This document shows positions 9,966 through 19,310 of a DNA stretch of 64,000 nucleotides, piece after piece. Where the stretch lies: NCBI RefSeq assembly GCF_024362695.1, contig NC_065429.1, positions 930,001 to 994,000 of the forward strand, written 5' to 3'. The position numbers and the translations under genes are program-made. Within the stretch, counting starts at the first letter, position 1. The number at the start of each line of letters is the position of its first letter. Under the pieces are notes generated by a model. That model saw only the letters and a program-made list of their open reading frames with translations. It had not been told where the DNA came from and made no database searches. The DNA comes from Pectinophora gossypiella (Eukaryota > Arthropoda > Insecta > Lepidoptera > Gelechiidae).

Positions 9966-11013
9966 CACAGCATTTCGGTGATCGAAACTGTTACTTTTTC
10001 TATAAATAAAACTAAGTAAATTAAACTCTACGCCTGTTTGCCGCTACTTGAAAATCTAGAGACTCTAAAATAAAAAAATATTATCAACCCTTCCTATTAC
10101 CCCAACGGGTCTGTCGCAGACAACGCCATCTAGCGGATTTAAAGATCCTTAGTTCATCTGTGCATCTTAATGTCAATGTTGTTGTCGAAAGTATTTTTTT
10201 GGCAACACTGACGCGTAAATGTCAAGACGCGTATCTTAGTTTTAATTTCGTATTTTTATTATAATCATAGTTTTTAGTCGACTAATTTACTTGTATTTGT
10301 GTTAATTTTAGTATATAAAGTGTGTAAAATAGAAATTTGTGTATTTGAAGTGGAAATATTGGTGTAAATTCAAATCAGCTGATTGTCGTACGGAGACCAA
10401 CGGACACCGACGTTACAAATTCGAAAATACGGACTAAAACCTGGGGAGTATTGCTTTGTTCCATATTATTACATTAGCTAGCGATAAATATTATTGCTAT
10501 AACATAACAGTACACAGATCACACCAGAGATTAAAGTCCAACCTCACACCCGGCGCCGTTGTAGTCTCGCTTTGTTTTGACGTTAAGTAGAAACATAGTT
10601 GACGACAAAAAAACGGAAACACACAATGTTTTTCTATTTATTTACACACTTACAATAACATTATATTGTTTTCATTATATTGTATATTGTAGCAGTGTAA
10701 AACATAACTTTTTACTCCACAAATTAGACGTAAATAACGTACACTAACATAATTTTAATTTAAGGTATATTGTATTTCTCTAGTTAAGTGAATTGTATTC
10801 TTTTGGAGAAATAAATTTCTTAAACCGTAAATAACGTACACAAAGCATTTTGTTATGTAGGTACCTACATAACAAAATGCTTTGTGTACGTACGCAATAA
10901 GTACTTATTGCAGATTGCTAAGTAAAATATTATTAACAATATTATAGGTATTTTCTATTTTTCTTGGAATAGTTACTGCTGCCTTTCCTTTATTATTTCA
11001 GATTCTGTCTAGT
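9966..11013 (+). mobile_element. Upstream region of the CR1-like LINE, possible 5' UTR
   Basis: ATGTAGCACAG occurs at 9955-9965 and again at 16114-16124 just past the LINE 3' tail, a candidate target duplication that would put the LINE start here. A TATATAAA-like stretch lies near 10312, a perfect palindrome at 10834-10891, and a strong acceptor-like TTATTATTTCAG at 10991-11001 just before the ORF1 ATG. The true 5' end is not proven. Confidence 0.4.
10834..10891. repeat. Perfect 58-bp palindrome
   Basis: Two 29-bp arms meet at GGTACC (centre 10862.5) with no spacer and no mismatch. The arm begins ACGTACACAAAGCATTTTGT. The TAAATAACGTACAC at its left edge also occurs at 10730-10743. Confidence 0.95.
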
Positions 11014-13038
11014 ATGGCTCCCTGCAGCAAAAAGGACTTAGAACAAAAACTGAAGCAAGCCCTTCTTGAACTACAGGCGTCTCAAGAAGAATGCAAGAAG
11101 CTTCTAGAAGAACATGAAGAGAGTGAGGCAGAAGTAATTAATGTAAATAATAGAATACTGTCTTTAAAGAACGAGCTCACCGAGTTAGATGGTCGGTATA
11201 AGGACTTGCAACACCAACGGGACTACTTACAATCCGTGATCAACTCACAGGATGAATGTCGAAACAACCATGAGGCTGCTCTAAATCGTATCAGAGAACT
11301 GGAGCAACAGGTTGCTATAGCCTACAATACAATAAAAGCTCATGAGGACGAACATTCCATCAACGAGTCACAACACACTATGGCGTTATACAATGAGTTA
11401 GTCCGTGGAGAAAATTGCCAAAATAATGAGTCCATGACCATAGATCTCACCTCAATGAGTGATAAATATAGTGATGATGATGAAGGTTGTGAAGAAACAC
11501 ATAAATTGAGACAAGAAAATTGTGAGCTCCAACGCCAATTAGCACGTTTACAGCAATTATATGGGAATGCACAGAAGGAAATCACTGAACACATCAAGGC
11601 AACAGAGTCCCTGGTTATTAATACGGAACGGCTTGAGTCTCTGGTGCACGACCGAAACCTGGAGCTGGAAACACTCCGCGCCAAAACAAGCAGCGAGTCT
11701 AGCGAGGATTTGCAGCGCGGGGGGTTGGTCGTAATTTCTGGAGCCTCACCGTCCACTAGCGCCGCATGTACCACGCTGCGCGAGACCGCTCCGCGAGGTA
11801 CCGCGCCCCGTAGGGCTGCGAGACGCAGAGCCGCGCCGCCCAGTGCTGCGTCGCCTATTGCTGCGCCGGCCAGGGCTGCATCGCGTAGGGCTGCGACACG
11901 CAGAGCCGCACCGCCCATCGCCGCGTCGCCTATTGCTGCGCCGGCCAGGACTGCATCGCGTAGGGCTGCGACACGCAGAGCCGCGCCGCCCAGTGCCGCG
12001 TCGCCTAGTGCTGCGCCGGCAAGGGCCACATCGCGTAGGGTTGCGACACGCAGAGCCGCGCCGCCTATTGCCGCGTTGCCTAGTGCTGCGCCGGCAAGGG
12101 CCACACCGCGAAGAGCTGCGAAACGCGGTGTCGTGCTCCCCGACGGTGCGCCGCTGTCCGCAGTGATGTGCGACACCGCACCGCCCAACAACGAGCCGCC
12201 GTGTGCCGCGCTGCCGAGTGTCGCGCCGGCCGGTGATGTGCCGCCGGGAGCCGAGCCGCGGAGGGTCAGAGTCCGCGGAGCCTCGAGGCGCGGGGCGTCA
12301 GCGGCAGTGCCGCCTTCCGCGGCGCAAGCGCCTGCGGCGCCCCCGCCCGCTGCGCCGCCAGGTGGGGCGCTGCGAGGGCCCGGAAAGGTCGCGACCGCAT
12401 TGCCGGACAACGTCGCGCCCCAGAAAGACTTTGTCCCGCGTCTAACGAAAAAGACTGTTGTGTTCTCGGACGATATAGGCATAGGTTTAGGACCACTTTT
12501 AAAAAACTCTTTTGATCATGACATTATTAATGTGTGCATGCCTGGCGCGTCATATTCACAAATCATCACAAAACTATTCCAGTGTAAATATGATGCGAAC
12601 ACTACCGTTATTCTTTTAGTAGGCAATAGTACAGGGCTCACAAAACAGCAGTTAACTAAGTATCATAGGTCGCTAATGACTGTTGAGTGTGGAAACTTAA
12701 TTATTTGTTCGTTTCCATACTCAAATTCATTAGCTAGTGAGGAAAATAATTATATATTTTCTCTCAACCAACACCTTTACAACAGAACCTGTCATCACAG
12801 TAATATTATTTATTTAGATTTGAATAAGTTTATTCAAAATTGTTTAATAACGACAGATAGAATATATCTATCTAAGTACTTTAAAAAAATTATATGTTCA
12901 GTACTAGTTTTTTATATTACAGACATTTCTGCCAGACCAGGCAGTAAACTTATTGACTGTACTGTCTTCTACAGTACAAAACCTTTTATTGACGGTAGTC
13001 AGCCATGTACCACGAATGGTACTTCATCTTTAAACTAG
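11014..13038 (+). CDS. LINE ORF1 protein: coiled coil, Ala/Arg/Pro repeats, SGNH-like end
   Basis: 674 residues. Residues 1-230 are charged and heptad-rich, predicting a long coiled coil (EQKLKQALLELQASQEE). Residues about 250-370 are a very GC-rich run of Ala/Arg/Pro repeats, with about four 25-residue units resembling AAPPSAASPIAAPARAASRR. The C-terminal 190 residues (VVFSDDIG, CMPGAS, VILLVGNST, IIYLDLNKF) have the spacing of an SGNH/GDSL esterase-like fold as known from ORF1 of CR1-group LINEs. The usual catalytic GDS Ser appears replaced (FSDD). The protein is presumably an RNA-binding chaperone of the retrotransposon. ORF2 overlaps its last 34 bases in another frame. Confidence 0.85.
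   Translation: MAPCSKKDLEQKLKQALLELQASQEECKKLLEEHEESEAEVINVNNRILSLKNELTELDGRYKDLQHQRDYLQSVINSQDECRNNHEAALNRIRELEQQVAIAYNTIKAHEDEHSINESQHTMALYNELVRGENCQNNESMTIDLTSMSDKYSDDDEGCEETHKLRQENCELQRQLARLQQLYGNAQKEITEHIKATESLVINTERLESLVHDRNLELETLRAKTSSESSEDLQRGGLVVISGASPSTSAACTTLRETAPRGTAPRRAARRRAAPPSAASPIAAPARAASRRAATRRAAPPIAASPIAAPARTASRRAATRRAAPPSAASPSAAPARATSRRVATRRAAPPIAALPSAAPARATPRRAAKRGVVLPDGAPLSAVMCDTAPPNNEPPCAALPSVAPAGDVPPGAEPRRVRVRGASRRGASAAVPPSAAQAPAAPPPAAPPGGALRGPGKVATALPDNVAPQKDFVPRLTKKTVVFSDDIGIGLGPLLKNSFDHDIINVCMPGASYSQIITKLFQCKYDANTTVILLVGNSTGLTKQQLTKYHRSLMTVECGNLIICSFPYSNSLASEENNYIFSLNQHLYNRTCHHSNIIYLDLNKFIQNCLITTDRIYLSKYFKKIICSVLVFYITDISARPGSKLIDCTVFYSTKPFIDGSQPCTTNGTSSLN
11820..12130 (+). 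repeat. 75-bp coding tandem repeat within LINE ORF1
   Basis: About four GC-rich units of roughly 75 bp (25 codons) each carry GCTGCGACACGCAGAGCCGC. The array keeps frame. It also creates a long meaningless antisense ORF. Confidence 0.85.
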
Positions 13039-15896
13039 ACAATAAGACAAAAGAGAAGCTTGGAATATTAAAACTAGTTCACCAAAATATTCAAGGCTTC
13101 TCTGGCAAAGAATTGGACATAGAATTATTTTTAGAGACATTTTTTATTGACATTTTATGTATTACTGAGCATTGGTTTAAGGATTATGAATTGTTATTCG
13201 GTTTAGAAAATTATCATTTGGCTAGCGCTTTCTGTCGAAAGATCAAAATACGTGGTGGCTCCCTTATTTTTATCAGAAATAGTTTAAAATATAAAGAACG
13301 CAAAGATATTACTGGACTTTCGATAGAGGGCACTATGGAGATTTCATGTATAGAAACAGAGAAACATATTGTTGTGGCCGTATACAGACCCCCATACAGT
13401 GCTAACTTCACAGTTTTTGAATCAGTGATGGAAAATGTACTGAAGGTCATATCCAAAGGTAATAAATCCATTATAGTGTGTGGAGATTTTAACGTTGATT
13501 TATATGAAGTAGATACAATTACAACTAGATTTCTAAGTTTGTTTACATCATTTAACCTTGTTAATATATTTATGGAGCCAACTAGAATTACAGAAACAAC
13601 TGCCTCATGTTTAGATAACATTTTTTGCAATTGTGATTTCCAAGATAACAGTATCCTTAACTGTTTTAAGTCTGATCACAGTGGGCAGTTGGTTAGTTTT
13701 CCAGTACTTAAAAATGTGCAAAAAATTAAATTTAGTACTCGACCCATCACTGATAATCGGATAGAGAAATATCGAAATAGTCTTATTAGTAACTTACCTT
13801 GTCCAAACTTTGATACAGACAATCCTGACGATTTTTACAGGGATTTCTTCACTATTATCCATAAAGAATTTGAAAATAATTTTCCTCAAAAGGTAGTTAC
13901 CAACAGTCAATCATTCAAGTTCAGTGACTGGGCTACCGTAGGCATTCGCAAAAGTAGAAATACTCTTTATTCTTTATATGAGGAAAAAACGTATACACAC
14001 GCTGATAGTTTCAAAAGCTACGTCAAAAATTATTCTAAAATATTTCGAAGAGTGTGTTATACAGCCAAACAGATGCATATTAGTAGTAAAATAAAGACCG
14101 CGGATAATAAAATAAAGGCAGTTTGGCAAGTAATAAATAGTGAAACAAAGGCTTCTAAACCGCGTGAATTAGAATACAATATAGAATCGGGCACTGGGTT
14201 AGTAAAACAAGATAAAGATGTAGCTGAAGTTTTTGATAAATTCTTCACGAACATCCCTGTAAAAACTACAGAATCTCTCAGGTCCTCTCCTGTTCAAGCT
14301 GATATATTATTAAAAAGTAATGTTACTGCTTGCACTGAATTATTTGATTTTAAACGCGTTGATCCGAGTAGTATTGTTAAAGTATTCAAACAGCTGAAAC
14401 TTAAAACCTCGAAAGATTTATGGGGATTGTCTGTCAAATTGATGAGCTCTGTTATTGATATCTTAGCACCATATCTAGCTTACATTTTTAATATGAGTGT
14501 TGAAAATGGCACTTTTCCAAATTTAATGAAAATCAGTAAAGTTATACCTCTTTTTAAATCGGGCACAAAATCAGACCCCACGAATTATAGACCGGTTTCT
14601 ATTCTACCAGTACTTAGTAAAATTTTCGAGAAAATTATTCTCGACCAACTGCTATGTCATTTTAATTTAAATAACTTACTCCACAGCCAGCAGTTTGGTT
14701 TTACTAAGGGTCGGTCTACAACAGACGCGAGTGTGACATTTGTTCGACACATTTTCGATGCTTGGGAGAAGTCGCAGAATGCCGTAGGAGTATTCTGTGA
14801 CTTGTCTAAGGCGTTCGACTGCGTGGATCACGAGACCTTGCTTTTGAAATTGAGGCACTATGGACTAAATAATGGAGCTCTCAGTTTGTTAAATTCATAT
14901 CTAGGTGGTAGGATACAAAAGGTACAAATCAATAGTACAACTTCTTCGGGCTCTCATGTTCAAATGGGAGTTCCTCAAGGATCCATTTTGGGTCCGTTTC
15001 TTTTTTTAGTGTACATAAATGATTTACCTTATGTAGTACAGAACCAAGCTGACATTGTGCTGTTCGCGGATGACACTTCTCTTATATTTAAAATCGACAG
15101 AAAGTTAGAGGAATTTGACGAAGCAAACAGCGCTGTGTCGCAGGTTCTAAGTTGGTTTACAGTAAATAACCTAGTTCTAAATGCTAAGAAAACGAAGTGT
15201 ATTAAATTTGTTCTACCAAACGTAAAGAAAGTAAATAATAACATTAAAATTAACGATGAGAAACTAGATTTTGTTGAACACACAGTTTTCTTAGGAATTA
15301 CTGTAGATTCAAAACTTCAATGGGGCCCACATATTGTATCACTAGCGGGCAAGCTAAGTTCAGCAGCATATGCCGTCAGAAGGATCCGACAACTCACAGA
15401 TGTACCCACTGCTAGACTTGTCTACTTCAGCTACTTCCACAGCATAATGTCTTACGGTATTTTGCTGTGGGGTCGAGCCGCTGATGTAGAAACTATTTTC
15501 ATCATTCAAAAAAGAGCAGTTCGCGCTATTTATAAGCTGCGTTGTCGGGACTCTTTGAGGGAGCTGTTTAAAGAAATAAATATACTGACGGTCGCAAGTC
15601 AATATATATATGAAAACATTATGTATGTACGTAAAAACTTATCTCTCCTTCCGAGAAACTGTGAAAGGCATACTTACAATACAAGAAATAAACATAAAAT
15701 TGCTATTCAAAATTCTAGATTAAGTAAATTAAATTCATCTTTTTTGGGGTTATGTATACGTTTTTACAATAAAATACCAGATAATATTTTAAATTTGTCA
15801 GAAAATAAATTTAAAGCTCACGTGAAGCTTACTTTATGTAAAAAAGCTTATTATAAGATTAATGACTACCTAAATGATAAAAATGTCTGGTATTGA
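13005..15896 (+). CDS. LINE ORF2: AP endonuclease and reverse transcriptase (CR1-like)
   Basis: 963 residues, uninterrupted. Residues about 20-235 are an APE-type endonuclease: HQNIQG, ITEHW, VAVYRPP, GDFNVD near 159, and the closing SDHSG near 222. Residues about 480-760 are a reverse transcriptase: VIPLFKSG, NYRPVSILPVLSKIFEKII, GFTKGRSTTDA, FCDLSKAFDCVDH, GVPQGSILGP, FADDTSLIF near 686. No RNase H domain is seen. This layout and the microsatellite 3' end fit the CR1 group of non-LTR retrotransposons. ORF2 starts upstream of the ORF1 stop in a different frame, so translation probably needs reinitiation. All core motifs are intact, so the copy may be recent. It lies in gem intron 1 in sense orientation. 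Confidence 0.92.
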   Translation: MYHEWYFIFKLDNKTKEKLGILKLVHQNIQGFSGKELDIELFLETFFIDILCITEHWFKDYELLFGLENYHLASAFCRKIKIRGGSLIFIRNSLKYKERKDITGLSIEGTMEISCIETEKHIVVAVYRPPYSANFTVFESVMENVLKVISKGNKSIIVCGDFNVDLYEVDTITTRFLSLFTSFNLVNIFMEPTRITETTASCLDNIFCNCDFQDNSILNCFKSDHSGQLVSFPVLKNVQKIKFSTRPITDNRIEKYRNSLISNLPCPNFDTDNPDDFYRDFFTIIHKEFENNFPQKVVTNSQSFKFSDWATVGIRKSRNTLYSLYEEKTYTHADSFKSYVKNYSKIFRRVCYTAKQMHISSKIKTADNKIKAVWQVINSETKASKPRELEYNIESGTGLVKQDKDVAEVFDKFFTNIPVKTTESLRSSPVQADILLKSNVTACTELFDFKRVDPSSIVKVFKQLKLKTSKDLWGLSVKLMSSVIDILAPYLAYIFNMSVENGTFPNLMKISKVIPLFKSGTKSDPTNYRPVSILPVLSKIFEKIILDQLLCHFNLNNLLHSQQFGFTKGRSTTDASVTFVRHIFDAWEKSQNAVGVFCDLSKAFDCVDHETLLLKLRHYGLNNGALSLLNSYLGGRIQKVQINSTTSSGSHVQMGVPQGSILGPFLFLVYINDLPYVVQNQADIVLFADDTSLIFKIDRKLEEFDEANSAVSQVLSWFTVNNLVLNAKKTKCIKFVLPNVKKVNNNIKINDEKLDFVEHTVFLGITVDSKLQWGPHIVSLAGKLSSAAYAVRRIRQLTDVPTARLVYFSYFHSIMSYGILLWGRAADVETIFIIQKRAVRAIYKLRCRDSLRELFKEINILTVASQYIYENIMYVRKNLSLLPRNCERHTYNTRNKHKIAIQNSRLSKLNSSFLGLCIRFYNKIPDNILNLSENKFKAHVKLTLCKKAYYKINDYLNDKNVWY

Positions 15897-16113
15897 ATGT
15901 GTTCCTCTAGTTATTAAATAACTTGTAATGTATATCCTCATTGGTTTTTAAAAGATGTGTTGCTGTTGCAGTTTCTTGTCATTTCTTCTCCTCAGCCATA
16001 ACACCTTGCGAAATGACGTAAATTCAAAAATGTTACATTGACCTTCAACAAGTTTATCCATGATAATTACGTTGAATAAATGATTCTGATTTCTGATTTC
16101 TGAGTATCGAAAA
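15897..16113 (+). mobile_element. 3' UTR and (TTTCTGA)n tail of the CR1-like LINE
   Basis: Runs from the ORF2 stop through GTTACATTGACCTTCAACAA to ATGATTCTGATTTCTGATTT. Truncated copies of the same 3' end lie at 52637-52845 (+) and within 54888-55556 (-). Confidence 0.85.
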
Positions 16114-16395
16114 ATGTAGCACAGTAATTCAAAGACCGATAGATGTCGCTGTAAACCAACGCAAAAAATATATACTAACATAGAATTAAACAGCGACACG
16201 TAAAAAAGAATAAAAACAGTAGCAGCAGTAGTCCCGGCTTGACATGAGCTGCGGGTTCAAGACCCGTCTGAGTCACATTTTTTTATTTAAATTATCTCTT
16301 TGTGACAACACGTAGTTTTAATTTCCGCCGCATATAATTGTTATTTAACTAAGTAATTATAAATCAATTTCTACCTATTGATATCTATTTCTTCA
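16114..16395. other. No gene; tRNA-like B-box scrap and an AGATGTCGC motif
   Basis: GCGGGTTCAAGACCCG at 16250-16265 resembles a tRNA T-arm, probably a SINE scrap. ACCGATAGATGTCGCTGTA lies near 16136. Confidence 0.4.
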
Positions 16396-16520
16396 GGGGC
16401 TCGACTGCGGGGCTTCGACCAATAGCCACGCGACTTCTATCTACGTAAATAGAGTTTGCTGCGTCTACTGGACGAAGCCTTCGATATAATTCGCGCCGCT
16501 CGCGTCACGGTTGCCATGGT
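16396..16520. repeat. Repeat shared with 45510-45625
   Basis: GCTTCGACCAATAGCC and CTTCGATATAATTCGCGCCG are shared, in the same order, with the sequence around 45525-45615. Nature unknown. Confidence 0.6.
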
Positions 16521-16645
16521 TACGAACGCCCGCCACGAACTGGTTACGAAATTCCCTTTTTACGTCCCATACCGTGGACTTTAAATCAACCGGAGGAGAT
16601 ATGAAGCATATTCCACTTTTACTAATATTGTGCCTACATTTCCAG

Positions 16646-16757
16646 CGGCTCTGGGAGACATGGGCGGCAGCGGCACCAGCTCATCATCGTCCCACATGTC
16701 GCCGGGCTGGCAGGTCAACGACCTCGACCTGGATTTACCTGGCGAGCTATCCATGAA
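16646..16757 (+). CDS. gem: gem exon 2
   Basis: Acceptor TTTCCAG, donor GTGAGT. Reads ALGDMGGSG, a Ser run, then QVNDLDLDLPGELSM, acidic N-terminal sequence resembling the TFCP2 start (DFDASLSGIGQEL in the human protein). Begins with the last two bases of a codon and ends with two bases of the next. Confidence 0.85.
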
Positions 16758-17509
16758 GTGAGTTTATACTGTTACTAAGTAATGTTAAAAGCTGCCGATA
16801 GATGGCGGTGTACTATGTTCTTTTTCTTATACGTCGAAAAGGAAAGGGACAGATGATTGACAACTGTTCAGTTTAAAGAACTTTATTCTCATAAAAAAAC
16901 TACATATAGTCACTTAACATGAGAACTAAATGTTTTAACAAAAGATAGATATGTGCTGTTGAGCTGGCAGAGAGGGTATGCATATAAAAACTTACCAAAA
17001 ACAAGAAAGACATCGCTTCGATACATTGTTTACGAGTTTGAGTGAAGTATGACTACCTATCGCTCATCGACAAACTAGTTAAAGGAAGGGATTAGCGTTC
17101 ATAGATACAGGTTGTTCATTTAGTTACTTAAAGTTTTACAATATTACTCTATGGTACACATGATATTATTATGTTTACGCAGCTGGGATTTGAAGATGAC
17201 GTAGTATTTTCTATGTAGGATGGTAACTTATTATAAAGATGAGCGTCCTCAAAACGTACAGTTTTCCTGCCACAAACTGTTAATTTACCCGAGCGAATAA
17301 AATAAATCAAATCGCATTGTATTGTGGTATTACGTAATAACCGCGTAAACCTCAAACTGTATTTTCATGTCTACCGATAGATGGCGGTATACTGTTGTTA
17401 CGTCGGTTTACAATCTGTCGATAGATGGCGGTGTACTGTTGTTACGTCGTCTTAAAATCTCTCGATAGATGGCGGGCGGTAATATATAGTTATAAAACAT
17501 ACAACATAT
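16758..17509. other. gem intron 2 with four CGATAGATGGCGG motifs
   Basis: CGATAGATGGCGG occurs at 16797, 17374, 17419 and 17463; the last three form a 44-45 bp tandem array with GTACTGTTGTTACGTCG. A MITE-L scrap (AAAAGGAAAGGGACAG) lies near 16838. Otherwise unremarkable. Confidence 0.6.
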
Positions 17510-17645
17510 TCAGCCTATATACGTCCTACTGCTGGGCACAGGCCTCTTCACAATCAACCGCAGGGGGTATGGAGCATACACCACCACGCTGTTCCACTGC
17601 GGGTTGGTGGAGGTGTTTTTAAGCCGGGACCAACGGCTGAACGGC
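17510..17645 (-). repeat. SINE-A tail half
   Basis: CAGCCTATATACGTCCTACT, then GGAGGTGTTTTTA and the core GGGACCAACGGCTGAACG. It ends about 55 nt before exon 3. Confidence 0.75.
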
Positions 17646-17700
17646 TTTGATCCGGATGACCAGACCACATAAAAAAAAAGTTTCTATTCCGTATCCGCAG

Positions 17701-17815
17701 TGAGGCGCTGCTATCGTTGCCGTCCCTGGCGGTGTTCAAACAGGAGGCGCCGTCACCCACAGGCGCCGTGCTGTCTCCGCCACGCCGGTACACGCGCCGC
17801 CCCGATGATAGACAG
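17701..17815 (+). CDS. gem: gem exon 3
   Basis: Acceptor TATCCGCAG, donor CAG|GTGGGT. Reads EALLSLPSLAVFKQEAPSP, closely matching the conserved VLALPIFKQE segment of TFCP2 proteins. Ends at a codon boundary. Confidence 0.92.
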
Positions 17816-17829
17816 GTGGGTGTTCCTCA

Positions 17830-18175
17830 TAAGTTGGATTGTCCAGTGGTTGAGCTTTGGGCTCACGATCCTGAGGTCCCCATATTACTTACTTCTTCTT
17901 CTTCTTTTTTTTTTTTTTATTTTTATTGAGAAAACCAACAGCATTATAAAAACATATTTAACAACACTTATTATCTAAACTTAAGCTATTTATAGGTTTC
18001 CCTAGAGTTCTGGAACATCGTTATATATTTTTAAAAGCGAAGCTAAACGAAAGAGGCCAGAAAATTATTTTTTGAAAAGAAAGTATCAGTAAAAATAAAA
18101 ATATGAAACATCTTAGCATGGTTTAAGGCTAGTACCCAAAAATGATAATAATAAGATTGGGAGTAGTGTGTGTCC
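17830..18175. repeat. SINE-C head, (TTC)n, then an unassigned repeat
   Basis: GTCCAGTGGTTGAGC and GGGCTCACGATCCTGAGG (SINE-C head) are followed by a (CTT)n/poly-T tract. 17925-18175 is AT-rich and unassigned. Confidence 0.55.
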
Positions 18176-18182
18176 GAGTGTA

Positions 18183-18195
18183 AGTGTGTGTGTGT

Positions 18196-18232
<37 letters not shown>

Positions 18233-18245
18233 TGTGTGTGCGTTT
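18183..18245. repeat. (TG)n microsatellite
   Basis: About 30 TG units with few interruptions. ORFs through it in both strands are artefacts. Confidence 0.95.
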
Positions 18246-18445
18246 GCATGTATGTGTGAATGTGGTGTTTATATATTTATTCTTCTTCTTCTTCCTAGCG
18301 TGAATCCCGCCGTCTTTTCTTTTTATGACCTACTGAATAAAGATATTTTTAAATTTGAAATATTCTAATCAAAATAAACTGAAGCAATATAGGTAGCAAC
18401 ATAATTCTATACATGATCTGATCTAAAGCAACAATTATTTTTTTA

Positions 18446-18535
18446 CGGGGTGTTAGTGACATCGTAATGAAAACTTTGAGGGGTGATTCAGCTCATTATT
18501 CTGAGTTAATATCTAGAGGAATATTGACGTTGCAG
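18446..18535 (+). mobile_element. MITE-M fragment ending at the gem exon 4 acceptor
   Basis: GGGGTGTTAGTGACATCGTA, GATTCAGCTCATTATTCTGA and GTTAATATCTAGAGGAAT match MITE-M copies at 25425-25515, 29550-29720, 50070-50165 and 60252-60410. The family's GGAATTTTCCATCGCAA aligns with GGAATATTGACGTTGCAG here, so the splice AG looks element-derived. Confidence 0.65.
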
Positions 18536-18620
18536 ATCACCAGCATGGTGGTGGACGGTCGTGACGGTATGGACGACGGCTGCCAGTCCTCGCCGCATGC
18601 TAACATCATGGCTCAGCATG
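18536..18620 (+). CDS. gem: gem exon 4
   Basis: Acceptor GACGTTGCAG, donor CATG|GTACGT. Reads ITSMVVDGRDGMDDG then HANIMAQH. Phase 0 in, phase 1 out, which exactly bridges exons 3 and 5. They do not join in frame without it unless another site is used. Confidence 0.8.
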
Positions 18621-18699
18621 GTACGTATGGCGACGTGTTCCTGGCCGTCTGATGATTTATGGGCGTTTGGCGCCAAAGGTATGAATAAGGAATAATACT

Positions 18700-19215
18700 A
18701 TGTATAGAACAAAACGCGTGCATTTTCGGAGGTATGTGACCTGCATTGGGCTGGTTTTCCCTTCCTTGGAAGGTCAGACAGGCGGTCGCTTCTGTTAAAA
18801 ACCGGACTTGTCAAATCTTCATGCTAGGTAAGCGGACCCTCAACGACCTCCGTGGTCCAGTGGTTGAGCGTTGGGCTCATGATCCGGAGGTCCTCGGTTC
18901 GATTTCCAGTGGGGACATATCACAAAAAATACTTTGTGGTCCCTAGTTTGGTTAGGACATTACAGGCTGATTGTCCGAAAGTAAGATGATCCGTGCGTCG
19001 GAAGGCACGTTAAGCCGTTGGTCCCGGTTACTACTTACTGATGTAAGTAAGTAGTCGTTACATGAGTCATGTCAGGGGCCTTTGGCGGCTTAATAGTAAC
19101 CCTGACACCAGGGTTGATGAGGTTGGTACTCCACCTCACAACTCACACGATAGAAGAAGAAGAAGAAGCGGACCCTGTGGAAAACGGGATAATGCTAGGG
19201 AGATGATCATGACGA
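18700..19215 (+). mobile_element. SINE-D split by a full-length SINE-C (18846-19168)
   Basis: SINE-D body (TGACCTGCATTGGGCTGGTT) runs to 18840 and resumes after SINE-C at GTGGAAAACGGGATAATG. GCGGACCCT flanks the SINE-C on both sides (18832-18840 and 19168-19176), its target duplication. The SINE-C has its tRNA-like head, shared core and (GAA)n tail. Confidence 0.85.
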
Positions 19216-19220
19216 CTACG

Positions 19221-19309
19221 TATACATACATACATACATAAACTCACGCCCGTAATCCCAAATGGGGTGGGCAGAGCCACAAGTAATCAAAGACAACTTG
19301 CAGCCACTG
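19221..19309. repeat. Element E copy
   Basis: (CATA)n then AAACTCACGCCCGTAATCCC, truncated after GCAGCCACTGA. Confidence 0.75.
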
Positions 19310-19310
19310 A

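Noticed and set aside
11340..12482. 380-codon antisense ORF
   Set aside because: It is the mirror of the GC-rich Ala/Arg repeat in LINE ORF1, where stop codons are rare in every frame. It has no domain.
12266..12496. 76-codon minus ORF and the plus ORFs at 11843 and 12203
   Set aside because: Shadow frames of LINE ORF1 repeats.
17149..17355. 68-codon minus ORF with LYNKLPSYI
   Set aside because: Faintly like a LINE polymerase end, but too short and without other motifs to annotate.
18043..18368. ORFs with Thr/His or Cys/Val runs
   Set aside because: Translation of the (TG)n microsatellite.
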